A stretch of DNA of 64,000 bases from contig OZ234493.1 in NCBI GenBank assembly GCA_965153455.1, positions 30,308,213 to 30,372,212 on the forward strand. Direction: 5' to 3'. A program made the position numbers and the translations under genes. The notes under the pieces are model-generated. The model worked only from the letters and a program-made list of their open reading frames with translations, was not told the origin of the DNA and searched no databases. How positions within the stretch are numbered: position 1 is the stretch's first letter; each line of letters begins with the position of its first letter. This DNA comes from Sphagnum compactum (taxonomy: Eukaryota > Bryophyta > Sphagnopsida > Sphagnales). This document shows, in pieces, positions 47,345 through 58,900 of the stretch.

Positions 47345-50037
47345 TTAATAGAGGAAACAATGTGTAGGTATATCCCCTACAGTCTCTGTCTGATCTCTAT
47401 TCAACTTTGGGATTTGCTGTTCAGAAAGAAGCCAATAAACAAGACCCCCAAGAAAAACCCCAACAAACCAAGAATTGCTGTAGATGACAGAAAACACTAG
47501 GGGAACTTCGCTTGTGATCCCAGCTGCAGCAAGAAAGCCAGGAACATTTGGCAGGATTCCAGCAACAAGAGCCACCAAAGCTGAGAGATTAAAGCCTTTT
47601 GTATACCAATATGGTCCTTTCTCATCACTTGAATAAAGCGCATTGATGTCAAGACTTCGATCCCGCACCCAAAAATAATCCACCAACATAATGCCACCAA
47701 CTGGACCCAGTAATGCGGAGTACCCAATTAGCCATGTGAAAATAAAGCCTTGACTTGACTGTATTAATCGCCATGGCGCAAGTAAGATCCCCAAAACAGC
47801 TGTGAAAATCGCTCCTCCTCTGAAAGAGAAGATTTGTGGGTTTAAGTTCACCAAAGAATTGGCTGTGCCAACCACGTTTGCAGCAATATTTGATGCCAAG
47901 ACAGCTAAGATAACCCCAATCAATGCTAAGAGAGTTGGAAACAAGCCACCAATTAAACTCATTACTTCAATCGGGTCTGAGATTGCACGTCCAAATATGG
48001 TAATAGTCGCTGATGTAACAGCCACACCTATGAAACTGAATGCGGCCATGAAGAGTGGGAGACCAATTGCTTGGCCTGCAACCTGATCTGCTTGGCTTTT
48101 TGAAAACCTTGTGAAATCTGCATGGGATTAGTGGATCAGGATTTGAACACACTTGACTGTTACAAAAAAATTGAGTTGCATGGTGAGGGGAAAAAAAAAC
48201 ACAAAGTGTCAGGTAAGGCACCCAACCCACATGAGGAGCCTCACAGTTTTGAGCCCTGTGAATGAGAGTGGGCAGTAGTCCCAAGTGAAGAATGGGGAGA
48301 TTCACTGGGCTCAAACATGTGATGCCCTCTGCACATGCATGGGTCCCTTACCCTTCATAAAGACTTTGAGATTTCTTGAGAAAAGAAGGGAGTTCACAGA
48401 GTGGTCAACCCACTCTCTCAGCCTGGCAAGTGTGTTACACTCTGGATGATGTGTGTGTGCTGACAGAGAGAGCTCCAGGCAGGTTCACATGGATCAATGA
48501 TAAGCACACTCAAAAATACAAAGGAATCTTTTTTCAAATTCTTTATGTAGAGCTGCTCCAACAACAACAATTGCAAGTCTTGAACATATGGATCTACATT
48601 TAAAGCAGGGAGCTCATAATATATATATATAATGAATGCATTCCACCTACCTGGAATGTTGAGAGTGAGAGAAACCCAACACCCGACATTGGCTGTCAAT
48701 GCAGGAAAAAACACCTGCCAAAATTGACCAGCTTTCGCACCTCCAGGCACAAACTGTGAGGGAGCAGATAATATGGGTCCAAATCCGCCTGCTTTGATGT
48801 ATGCCCAAGCAAGCAATGTGCATGACAAGACAATCAAAATTGGAGCACTGTATTTTTCCAACTGCTTGATGCTTGCAATTCCATTCCATATGATCCCTAC
48901 CTGCTTATAGTGCCACTTCAAACCCATGGTCAGTTTCAAAACCAAATGTAAGTCTTATACCAACAACCAAAGAGAAGCAAAACCCATTGCAGAAACGAAG
49001 GGGTTCAAGACATTGCAGTAGTAGAAGATTTGAAGCTTTGACCAACAGCCAGAATGAATTGCACATATAAATGGGATCAAAGATCCATTGATTCTGTAGC
49101 CCCTTTGTGATCAGGACTCTACAATGCAGAACTAGACAAGACAAAGCAGGTTTGATCAGAAAAGATTGTTGCAGTAAGGTTTAGAGTTTAGGGTTTATCA
49201 TCATCATCATCATCATCATCTTCATCATCACGTGCATCCCACCTGTAGCAACCAGAAGAGCATGAAGGAGGCAAATTCAGGAGCACTGATGCCAAGCCAT
49301 GGAATGACGGGCCATTCATGAGATGGAAGAGGAGCTGGAGCTACTGCATGATGGGCTGCAAGAAGAGTATTGAGTAGCTGGAAAATGGCCTGGCCACCAA
49401 TCCAAGTCTGAATTCCAAACCAGCCACAACCGATGAAAGCTCGCAACAGCGCAGGCACGTTGGCTCCCACGATGCCGAAGGGCGCTCTTGCAATCACGGG
49501 GAATGGGATGCCGAATTTGGTGCCGGCATGGCTACTCAGAACCATGGGGATGAGAACAATCACGTTGGCCAGAAACACTGTGATGATTCCTTGCCACCAT
49601 GCCATGCCCATCTCCACCAAGCTTCCTGCCAAGTAGTACGTGGGTACCCCCACCACTAGCATCACCCACAAGCTTGCCATGTCCTTGGCCGTCAGTATCC
49701 TCCCCTCGTCCATTATGGGTGCAAAATCCTGGTTGTACAACCACTTGTCCGGATTGATTGGAGCTCTTGGACAATTGGGTTCCAGCAACTTCCCCCAGAA
49801 AGTCTTCGTCCTTGACTCAGCTGCAGCTGGTTTTCCATCGGAACTTGACGATGAATTAGCATCTGAGCCTCCCAGCTCTGCTGAGTTGAGGAGAGAGCCG
49901 ATGATATTGGAGCTAGATGATGATGCATCCGTGACATCCAAATTAGCTGCTGCAGAAGAGCTAACAAGGAGCTTCTCTCTAGTAGTATCTACACCCTTGG
50001 ACATTCTCAGACTGCCAAGAAGCTCACGAATCGTCAT
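47345..50037 (-). CDS. PLUTO-like NCS1 purine/pyrimidine permease (plastid-type)
   Basis: Three exons: 50037-49243, 48900-48651 and 48117-47345, phases matching, 605 residues, the usual length. Plant NCS1 proteins such as PLUTO import uracil, adenine or guanine, coupled to protons, in the plastid envelope. Residues 1-80 are Ser/Ala-rich and likely a transit peptide. Then follow NPDKWLYNQDFAPIMDEGR, DMASLWVMLVVGVPTYYLAG, WQGIITVFLANVIVLIPMVL and the family signature HAGTKFGIPFPVIARAPFG with CGWFGIQTWIGGQAIFQ. Exon 2 encodes GIIWNGIASIKQLEKYSAPI and ANVGCWVSLTLNI. Exon 3 starts DFTRFSKSQADQ and includes NPQIFSFRGGAIFTAVLG, YSALLGPVGGIMLVDYFWVR and the last helices. About 12 membrane segments can be counted. 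No defects are seen. Substrate specificity cannot be told from sequence. Confidence 0.92.
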
Positions 50038-52250
50038 AGCTTCAAACTAGAGAACAGAGTCTCGACACTCTTAGCAAATCAATCTATGAAGCTGTTTCTG
50101 AATGGACTCTCCAACAACAAAATTTTCTTACGATTCTCTCAGGAATTTATAAAAGCGATGATGATGAGAGAAATTGCGAATCTCCTCTCCTCAGCTCTCG
50201 ATTCCCTCGCAGCGCTGCACAGGGAAGCAAGGCAGGAACTCCGGGTGGGAAGCCAGCCGGCGAGTACTCCGGGAAGGAAGCAAGCCGGCCCGGCGAGAAC
50301 TCCGGGTGAGCTTTTTCGCATCTTTGAAAAGCCAAAAGTGTTGGAAAGATTCATTCCGCCGCTGACGAGACTCTCTTTTCATCCACTAAAGTTAATCTCC
50401 ATTCTCTTGCTGCTGTGGCGGTGGGTTACTATTCATCCACTATATAACCCTTTTAGGATTCATCTACCTATTATGTTAATCACTTTTCTCATCCGTTAGA
50501 TTAACGTTTATTTTCTAGTTGTTCCTGCAGCGAGCAGCCTTTTTTTTTTTTTGGGCTGGCTATATATCGCCAAAAAGCGAAATGAAAAATTAAAAGTGCT
50601 AAAATCAAGTATTTTTTGAGACTTTTCATATCAAGAATTCAACCAAAATTTTTAAATTTTTGTCAGATTTCTATACATGGTTCAAGTAGGTAGCCAAAAA
50701 AAAATAGAAGGGAAGCTTTAATAAGAAATTTATTTTCATATTTATCTTGTAGCCAAATTTGACTAAAATCTTCCTATGAAAAGATCACCATTTTGATGAC
50801 ATTGCAAAATTGATCCCCCTAAATGTTAACCTAACTATCGGGTCTCAAGGGGATCTCAAATTCAAAAAACCGTTCTCCTAAACCCTAAACCCTGAACCAT
50901 TCTCCTAAACCCACAACCCTATTCTACTCAACATTGAAAATAATGATGTCTTTCTAGCATTTTTGTCAATTTTTTTAAAATTCTCACAAACCTACCAAAC
51001 CTTAATTACACATTTAATTGATAGTTCACTCAAGATAAACAAGAATAAATAAATAAAAATATTGGCCATTAAAAAAAATAAAAAATCTTCACCTACATAC
51101 AAGCCTATTAAGCACATACCCCTAATATTATACATCCATCCTGACAGAGAATTGTTATGAATTTTTTGTCCATGGTTGAAAAATGGGTTTTATATGAATA
51201 TTTTTCATTCATCTGTAATAAAGGTTTATGAACCTTTTCATCCACTCACATGAGGGTTATGGGACTGTAACCGTCGAGAGCAGGCCGGTTATGGGAAAAG
51301 TCTCGCCCGCTCATTTGGGATGAATGCCGTTGTCGCTGTTGCCATAACCTTCCTGCGTTGTCCATCTGGCCAACCCAATACACAGCGGATATGGATTGTA
51401 ACCTGTGAGCTCTCGAGCAATGGGGTGATGCCACATCACTGATTTCTCCGGAGGGACCGGTTATGAGGTCGCTTCCACACCTCTAACCACTAGGTAACCA
51501 AAGGTTAGGACGCTGGTTACTTAGTCCTTAATCACTCGCTTAAATCTTCCTTAATTCTAAAAATTACCCACAAAACTTAGGTTAAGGTTTAGTTTTGGTT
51601 GTTTAAACTCACTTGGCCGCCCAATCACTCTCTTAATCACTTTCCTTAACCCACAACAGCCGGCAGGTCAAGTAGAATCTGGGCTGCGGATTCTCTTCCA
51701 TCGCTTAGTTCTGTCAAAGCTTTGCTAGCGAGTGAAGTTCTTTCTCTGCTTTGCTTGATCCTTCTTCGTGGTCACGAGACCGCGCAGCAGAAGTCAAATC
51801 CCTTGCGCAAAAGCTCGGAGGTGGGGGGCGGTGACGGTGGAGGTGGGGTGACGACCGTGGGGACCGCCATCGCCCCAAGGTGACGGTGGAGAGACTTTGT
51901 GGGCAAGTAAGTAAGTAAGTAAGTAAGTTTGAGGTGAGAAAAGAATAAGAGAGTTTTTGTAAGGCAGAAAGTGTTAGGGCCCAGCCAAGCTCGCCATCGC
52001 CACAACGCGTAGGAGCTCGGCGGGAGTTGCGGTGACGGTGGCTGTGGGTGTGCCATCGCTCCCACACATCTCTTTCTCTCTCTCTCTACCGAGCCTCGGA
52101 GGACGGTAGCTTCGCAAGGTTCGGAAATGGCCTGGAAGTTCAGGAACGAGATTTGGCTTTTTCTTTTCCTTTTCTCCCGTTTTTCATCCAATTGGAGATT
52201 CTTTCATTCATAAATTGGGATGATGCTGAAAATTTTCATCCTTTTTTCCC
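50038..52250. other. Upstream DNA of the permease gene with GC-rich short repeats
   Basis: The permease leader side (50050-50320) contains repeated GAACTCCGGGTG/AGCCGGC blocks. 50570-51230 is AT-rich and featureless. 51240-51530 is GC-richer with a possible tRNA-derived SINE (see separate entry). An (AAGT)6 microsatellite lies at 51905-51928 and CTCTCT runs near 52075. Open frames here lack family motifs. Confidence 0.4.
51240..51530 (-). repeat. Possible tRNA-derived SINE-like sequence
   Basis: On the minus strand, GGTTACCTAGTGGTTAGAGG resembles a Pol III A box. An anticodon-like CCTCATAACC follows. GGTTACAATCC further on resembles a B box, but the A-to-B spacing is longer than in a tRNA. 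No poly(A) tail or target duplication was found. This is a weak call. Confidence 0.25.
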
Positions 52251-53243
52251 GAATAACAATGTGAAGATTGAACAACACTTTGATCGGACAACTTGTCCTT
52301 GCAAATGTGGGATGGGTATTTGGTTGACAAACAAAACAATTGCATGTTTTTTATTTAAAAACTATATTAATGATTCAAGTTCTCAATATTTTTATTTTAT
52401 TATGAAAGCATGTGAAATAATTTGGAATGAACCTAATGAATATAAAATGTTCCAAAAACATTTTCAAATCATTGTCGTTAATATTTTTAATTATTTTTTT
52501 CACTTTTAAAATAATTAAAATATTTTCTAAATGGTATAATCATGTGCAATAATAATTATTCACATTTTTATATACCAATATATTTTTATCATAATTTTTT
52601 TTATTGTAAAAATCATGAATTTTTAATTCATCACCTTTTACAACCAATCACAATTTATCACATCATCATGACAAGGCAACCAATGTTTTTAAATCGTCAT
52701 TTAAATACAACCTTCTTTCACTACATGTTACAAAATGTTGTTCAATTACACTAAGAAATTTTTGGGAATTCATTTGAATTTTCAGCAGCAGAAATCACTT
52801 TTAAAAAATCAATATCTCCCACATTCTGAATCCAAATCTTGCCAAATAAAATTCCATTAAATTCCTGCTTGTCAAGATCTTTCCAATAACACCAAAGGCA
52901 CATTCCAATTCCTCCGAAATTTAGCTACGATTCAATTTAATTTTCAATAGAGAAATCATTCAATATTCAAGAACTTTTGCACCACAAGTCCAAACATCAT
53001 GGAACCAAGGCCATGTACCTCTTCTCGTTGAGAGCTTTCCGAAAACACCAAGAACATGAATGATTTGAAGCATCCTGGTTCAGTGGATCTCATAACTGCA
53101 AAACAAAACAAACTATCTACCTTCATAGATAGATGATAGATGTGACGTAGGAGCTATCTAAGTGTACATGCCAGGTACAACTTCACAAATTTAGGGTATG
53201 GTAGCATACACAAAGTAAAATATGCTTCTCTTTTCAACATTGA

Positions 53244-53313
53244 CTAGTTTGAACCCCGTGCCTAATGCACAGGTGTGTTATTTCAACAATGTTTGGTTCA
53301 TGTTTTTTTTTTT
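53244..53313 (-). mobile_element. Helitron-like 3' terminus, inverted second copy
   Basis: Reverse complement of the terminus at 23783-23842: on the minus strand it reads GAACCAAACATTGTTGAAAT, then the hairpin TGTGCATTAGGCACGG, then TTCAAACTAG followed by T. It is nearly identical over 56 bases. The flank (ATCCATCCGTCC on the minus strand) also resembles DNA near 22990, so both may be short non-autonomous copies of one family. Confidence 0.5.
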
Positions 53314-54278
53314 TTACGGGACAGATGACAGGATGGATGATGGACGGATGGATGGAAAGCTTCATCCTGACGTCCTTTAATATATGTAATATTGTACTTG
53401 CCACTAAGGTTCAGCAATAAATAATTCTCAAAAGAGAAAGTGAAAAATCAAAATCAAAAGTAGATTTGCTTTGGAGAACTAGATTATGTTCTTATTGTTA
53501 GGTAGAGTGTAAATTTTGGAATATTAAAAATGAGTATGTTGAAACTATTTTGTTGAAATTTAAAAACATATTTTGACAAAAATTGTGGATTATTATTAGT
53601 TGGTGGGTACAGAAGAAAGACATTGTAAAAGTATTTGCAAGCAACTTGCAACTTGCTTTTTAAAAAAAATTGTGATTAGGCAAAATATACACTATTGCAT
53701 GTCCTTCTAGGTTCAAACCAATGTTGGGTGTGTATGTGCATTTCAGCTTATCAGCTTGATATTGGTATTAAGGTTCTTTCAATTTGGAAATTGGGTATGA
53801 ACATGAGTATTCAAATCATTTTAAAATAAACATATCAAGGTGGGTATATATAAGAACCTACATGTTTTGGGGGGGGGGGATCCCCAGTATGAACATGATG
53901 AATAAACCATTACCTCATTCCAACTACAGATATGAGATATGTGACCGGGTATCAAAAATTTACATTAAGACAAAAAGAAAAAGGAAGATTAATCTTCCAT
54001 TTTATTAACACAAAATCCCAGCTTCGGGAAGTTTTCTAAACTTGAGATATACATACATAGAAACACAAAAAAAAACTTTTCACACACTATATGTGAATAC
54101 GAGTATCCTCAAAAGCAGAAAGCTTCGGATATGGGTAAGTGCAATGGTAAGGTTGGTGTAAGCAAATAGTGAACCCGGACATGTCCTGGGTTTTTCAGAA
54201 GTGATACCAGCTGGTTTCAGTTGTACATATCTGGGTGCATACCCAAGTACATACCCATCAAAATCCTATATATTAGAC

Positions 54279-54302
54279 CAACACTGGTTCAAACCAGTGT
54301 TG
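54279..54302. repeat. 24-bp near-perfect palindrome
   Basis: CAACACTGGTT, a two-base centre, then AACCAGTGTTG. Could form an 11-bp-stem hairpin. No neighbouring gene gives it an obvious role. Confidence 0.7.
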
Positions 54303-55984
54303 TGCGGTTATCTGAATCTATCAACAACTACAGGTTCCAAAATAAATTAGAATCAAAGAACCCTACACTTATTCTGGTAGGACCCTCTTACTTAGGTCTT
54401 ACTTACCACATAAAATGAAAACAATTCAAATGTGCTAGGTCCCAAAGCTAATATTATTTTTGTGGATATATTTTGTCAGTAGATATTTATCACACACTAA
54501 AAATATGGATTATATATATGTGGGTGTGTGTAAAATAAATTATTCGTAAAGTCACCCTCTTTTTCACCCCCTATCCTCTCTTTCAGTGGTATTCACAAAG
54601 CAAGGAATTTTTTATTAAAATTCAGTATGAAATGCTGAAACTTAGCATCTAATGCACAAGGTTCGAGAGTAATTATGATAGTTGTACAGGTAGGAGCAGT
54701 GAAAATATATGTAACAGCAATGGAGGCGAACAGGAAAAGAAAGACAGGATGAAACTCAGTTTACCACCAAAATTGATGGAAAAACTAGTTTGCGTCCCAG
54801 TTATTTCATTTTGTAAAATTTTCATTCCCAGTTAAGCATTTGATGCCCTATTATGCCGAAACTAGCCTTTCTTGCCCCTTAATTACGTGACTTGACGGAT
54901 AACTCTAATGCATCCAAACAGAAACTCCAAGTCCTTGAATGTCTTGGAAGTTGGACTAGTGTTCAAATATCTGAAAGAGCTCACCTGAAGAAAATAGTCC
55001 AACCAAACCACCCTCCAAATGTCAAGCCCAGGCTGATCTTAACAGGGCACTTTCTTGAACATTATTGACACACACATCAGCAACCCCACATCCTTTAGAA
55101 TTCTCACTCACTGCAAAATCTTGTATCCCTGGAGTTCCCACTCAACTGAGTCTCTTACTACCCATGGATTCTCAAAATTCAGATGACCTAGACATTTGCA
55201 ATTCCCCCTCTGTTTCTTGGATGCCACTTGCAGATCAGCAATTTTTTTGTCCCCTATTATCTTTCATCATGTTCACTAGACATACTTCTTTTATGATGTA
55301 GTTCTTACATCTATTGTCCTGACACTCTAATGCACAGTGGAAAAGTTCTGGAGTTCAATACAACATAAGTACTTGAACACACACAAGTATCTATCACATA
55401 CAACATTTCTATCACAACTTCTACAGCAAACAACTTTGGTATTGAGCTTAGGAAATGCAGTTCGTTAAATAGGTTCTTCTGTGCTCCCACTCATCAATTC
55501 CATCAACAACCTCCCCTACTAAGCTAAACCATTGCCAAACTCCATCAAGAGAAATCAAACAAACCACTATTGTTGCAACCACCATGAAACAACTCACACC
55601 ACGCACCACCACCAATTTCAAATACACACAACCTTGCAACACTCAAGCAACCCAACTCACAACCACGAAGAAGAATATCATCATCAATTGTCTCTTCTTT
55701 TGTCCTTCTCAATTTCCAACGTTCCTCCTTTCCCTTTTCATTAGGTTTTCATTTCTTAGATTTAATTGTGTCTTCATAGCTCATGTCAATTACGCCTCAA
55801 GGTGATATATCTAAAGATCCCTTTTTGGACATTCCCATTGCTAGTCATCCTTTCTTTTTATAATGCACTTATGCCCACCATTTACATGCTCCACCTTTGC
55901 CTGTTCATCCACATATCCAACAAAAAGATTAAGGTCTTTCACAACTCCCCATTAATGATTTTTTCTTGTTTGGCTTTTTCATAT

Positions 55985-58900
55985 TCACCAAATCAATGCC
56001 TGCATTGAAACAAGGAAAAACTTGTTTTCCCTTCTAGAATGCATAAGCCCTACACTGCTGCACTTGAACTTGTTCATTAAGAACCCCGACACCGACTTGT
56101 GCAACTTAGAAATTAATTGCAATTTTACAATCACTTGATTAGTTAATTTTTCAACACTCAAGTCTTTAGCAAAAGTATGCATAAGCATGTTAAGGTAATT
56201 GTCAGCTTTTAGCATGGGAATACATCCAATGAGTACCATAAAAGGGGAAAACTTGGTGCTTGCCCACACCCCACACTTGTATCCAAACAATACTTTAGGT
56301 AGTTAAATATCCCAAGATTTGACATTCTCCTGGAATGTAAACATAATAGTGATGTCATGTTTAATGGTTTTGATTAAACTTTCTACCATGCCATCACACC
56401 ATGGCCACTATGGCACTATGTACTAATGTTGAATACCATACACCTTGCACAAGTTGTCGGATTTTGCAGACCATTCACCCCCATTGTAAGTGAGAATGAA
56501 CTTGGGTACACCATACCAACAGATAATGTCCTCTTCCAAAAACCTAGCAATTGTTGCAATTATATGATCCTTGACTGTTTTTGCTTCAGACCATTTTGAG
56601 TAATGGTCTATTGCCACTAGTATGTATTTGTTGCCATCATTGGTTCCAGGCAACGGTTTAACAATGTTTAATGCTACCTTGTAAAATAAATCACACATTG
56701 GAATGCTTTTCAAATCCTCCACATCTGATTTCATACTCCCAATTCTTCTTATAAGCTAGCATTCCTTACATGCTTTCACCACTAAACACATTTGCACATT
56801 TTTGTTGTGCCAATAAAATCTTTTATAAATTATATTAAGGTTCGCTTCTCACTGAAATGACCAATCTTTTGATGCATTTCTTCAATAATGCTTCTCCTGT
56901 CTTCTAGTTTTGGAATAGTCAATCCCTTGAAGTACAATTGAGCATACTACCATACATAATTTTTGAACCTTCTTTTTTACCTTAATTGTTTTTTTTACAT
57001 TCTCATCCCATGGGAATTGCCTAGTTTGTAACAAGTGCAAGCAATCCTTATCCTCCCATATATTTACAATCTTCAAGTCACTCCCTTTATTGTTAAGGTC
57101 CTCTAAGTGATACTATCATCATCCAACTCAATCAATTCATTGTCCACCATTAATTGAGCTTCTGTTGCTACATCCCAACATACATTCATGTTAGCATCCA
57201 ACCTTTTCCTCTTGTGCAGCAGTGGGGATGTTGCCTTGTCTCCTTCAATCTCATCATTATGCACTTCATTCTCTGCATCCATCTCTACTTCATTGATATT
57301 TCTTCCAACTTTTTCCATGCATGGTTCTACCATGAACATGTTAGCGATGGTACTACAACGAATATTTTGCCTTCCAATCCATGTCTAGACCCCTAATTCT
57401 TTTAGCATTTTGATGTCCTAAATTTCTTTTGAAAAATCTTCATCATCTTTTGCCCAATTCACTAGGTTCTTGTTCAAAGCATCAACATTGGAATGTTTAG
57501 ACCGGATTGGTGTAATCGTTAAAATGAAATCATGTGGCATATCAATTTAATGACCCTTCCTTCCATAAACATTAGATTCTATGTCCAACCACTCTAGTGG
57601 TTTATGGTTAGTCTTCAATGTGAAATGGTTATGATGCAAAAATTGGCGAAAATGCATGATTTCCAAATTAGGGCATAACATTCCCCCTCCATTGGATGAA
57701 ATCGCTTTTGGATAGAGGACAAACCTTTATTGGCATAGGTAATTACATGTTCACATCTCCTATCTCTTTGTGACAGGATGACGCACTGCCAAACTCCTTA
57801 AAAAGACTCAAATGCAGATCCCAAATTGAAAACAATAGAAGAAGGAATTAGGGCACGTTCCCTAATTCGCAACATTTTTAGGGTAAAAAGGGCGCGCTAG
57901 AGCTCCGGGGTGGGGACTAAGACAAATGACAAGTGGGTCAATTATTCATATGGATCTACACAAACCAAACAATAAGTTGGTTAATGCATAATTGGAACAT
58001 TTTTGGTGCACGGACAAGCCACGAGCATACACAGACTCACAAGACTCACCACCGCCCAAATTTGCGGGGGGAAGCCACCACCTTCTCCCTTATATTATTT
58101 TTTATGACTGGCCATGGGGGTTGCACCCAAATGTCATTTTCCCCAAAACTCCTAATTCGGGAGTCCCAAAATTTTCGAAATTAGGATTCCCACCACTTTG
58201 GAAGCCCACAACTTCTTGTGCAAAATTCCAATTGAAACAAGGTCTAAATCAAAATTGTAGCCCTTGTTGAAAGCTTCCCAACAATATGTGACACATCACT
58301 TGCACGCACGTAATTCAGGGCGATTCCCAACTTTTAATGGTCAGAAGTCAAATTGACACTTTGATTTCCGACCCTTCTTTCAACCATAATTTGTGTTGTA
58401 AATACTCAAATGGATCATGCGAGCCCATTTTAAACATCTACGTTTTAAGAGCTTTTCAATGGTATAAAAAAGTTTTCAAAACAATGAATTTTGACCTTTC
58501 AAATCACTCTCTAAAAATTTGGGACTCCATAGGGACTCCAACTCCCAAAGTGAGAGTCCACTTGGGAATGTGTGAGCTAATTCCCTCACACTCTTTCGCC
58601 CTCCCAGGAGTATGAATGTGATTCATGGGTTGCACTTTTGGCCCGCACCTTTCCATGCCCTTGTTTTGGTCACGAGCCCATAATTAAGGTCGTGACACAA
58701 GATGACACCTACCCCCTTAACTGACTAATCAACATCAAGAATAAACACCTTATAAAAATCAAGTCTCACCAATACTAATGCAACACCAAAGTTTGTTTCA
58801 ATTGGTCAAAATCCTTTTAACAATTTGGACCCCATTGAAAAGGCACATCCTGTTCTGTCAACTCAAATAATGGCACAACAATGGGAGCATACTCATTAAC

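Larger units (their letters stand above)
52251..55984. other. AT-rich intergenic DNA without a gene
   Basis: No coding signal. Holds the second Helitron-like terminus (53244-53313), GGATGGAT-type short repeats near 53330-53360, a run of G at about 53869-53880 and a 24-bp palindrome at 54279-54302. The right part (55400-55984) may be the 3' part of the gypsy element, but its LTR was not identified. Confidence 0.4.

Noticed and set aside
49433-50050. Plus-strand open frames opposite permease exon 1
   Set aside because: Antisense shadows of a strongly conserved NCS1 coding exon.
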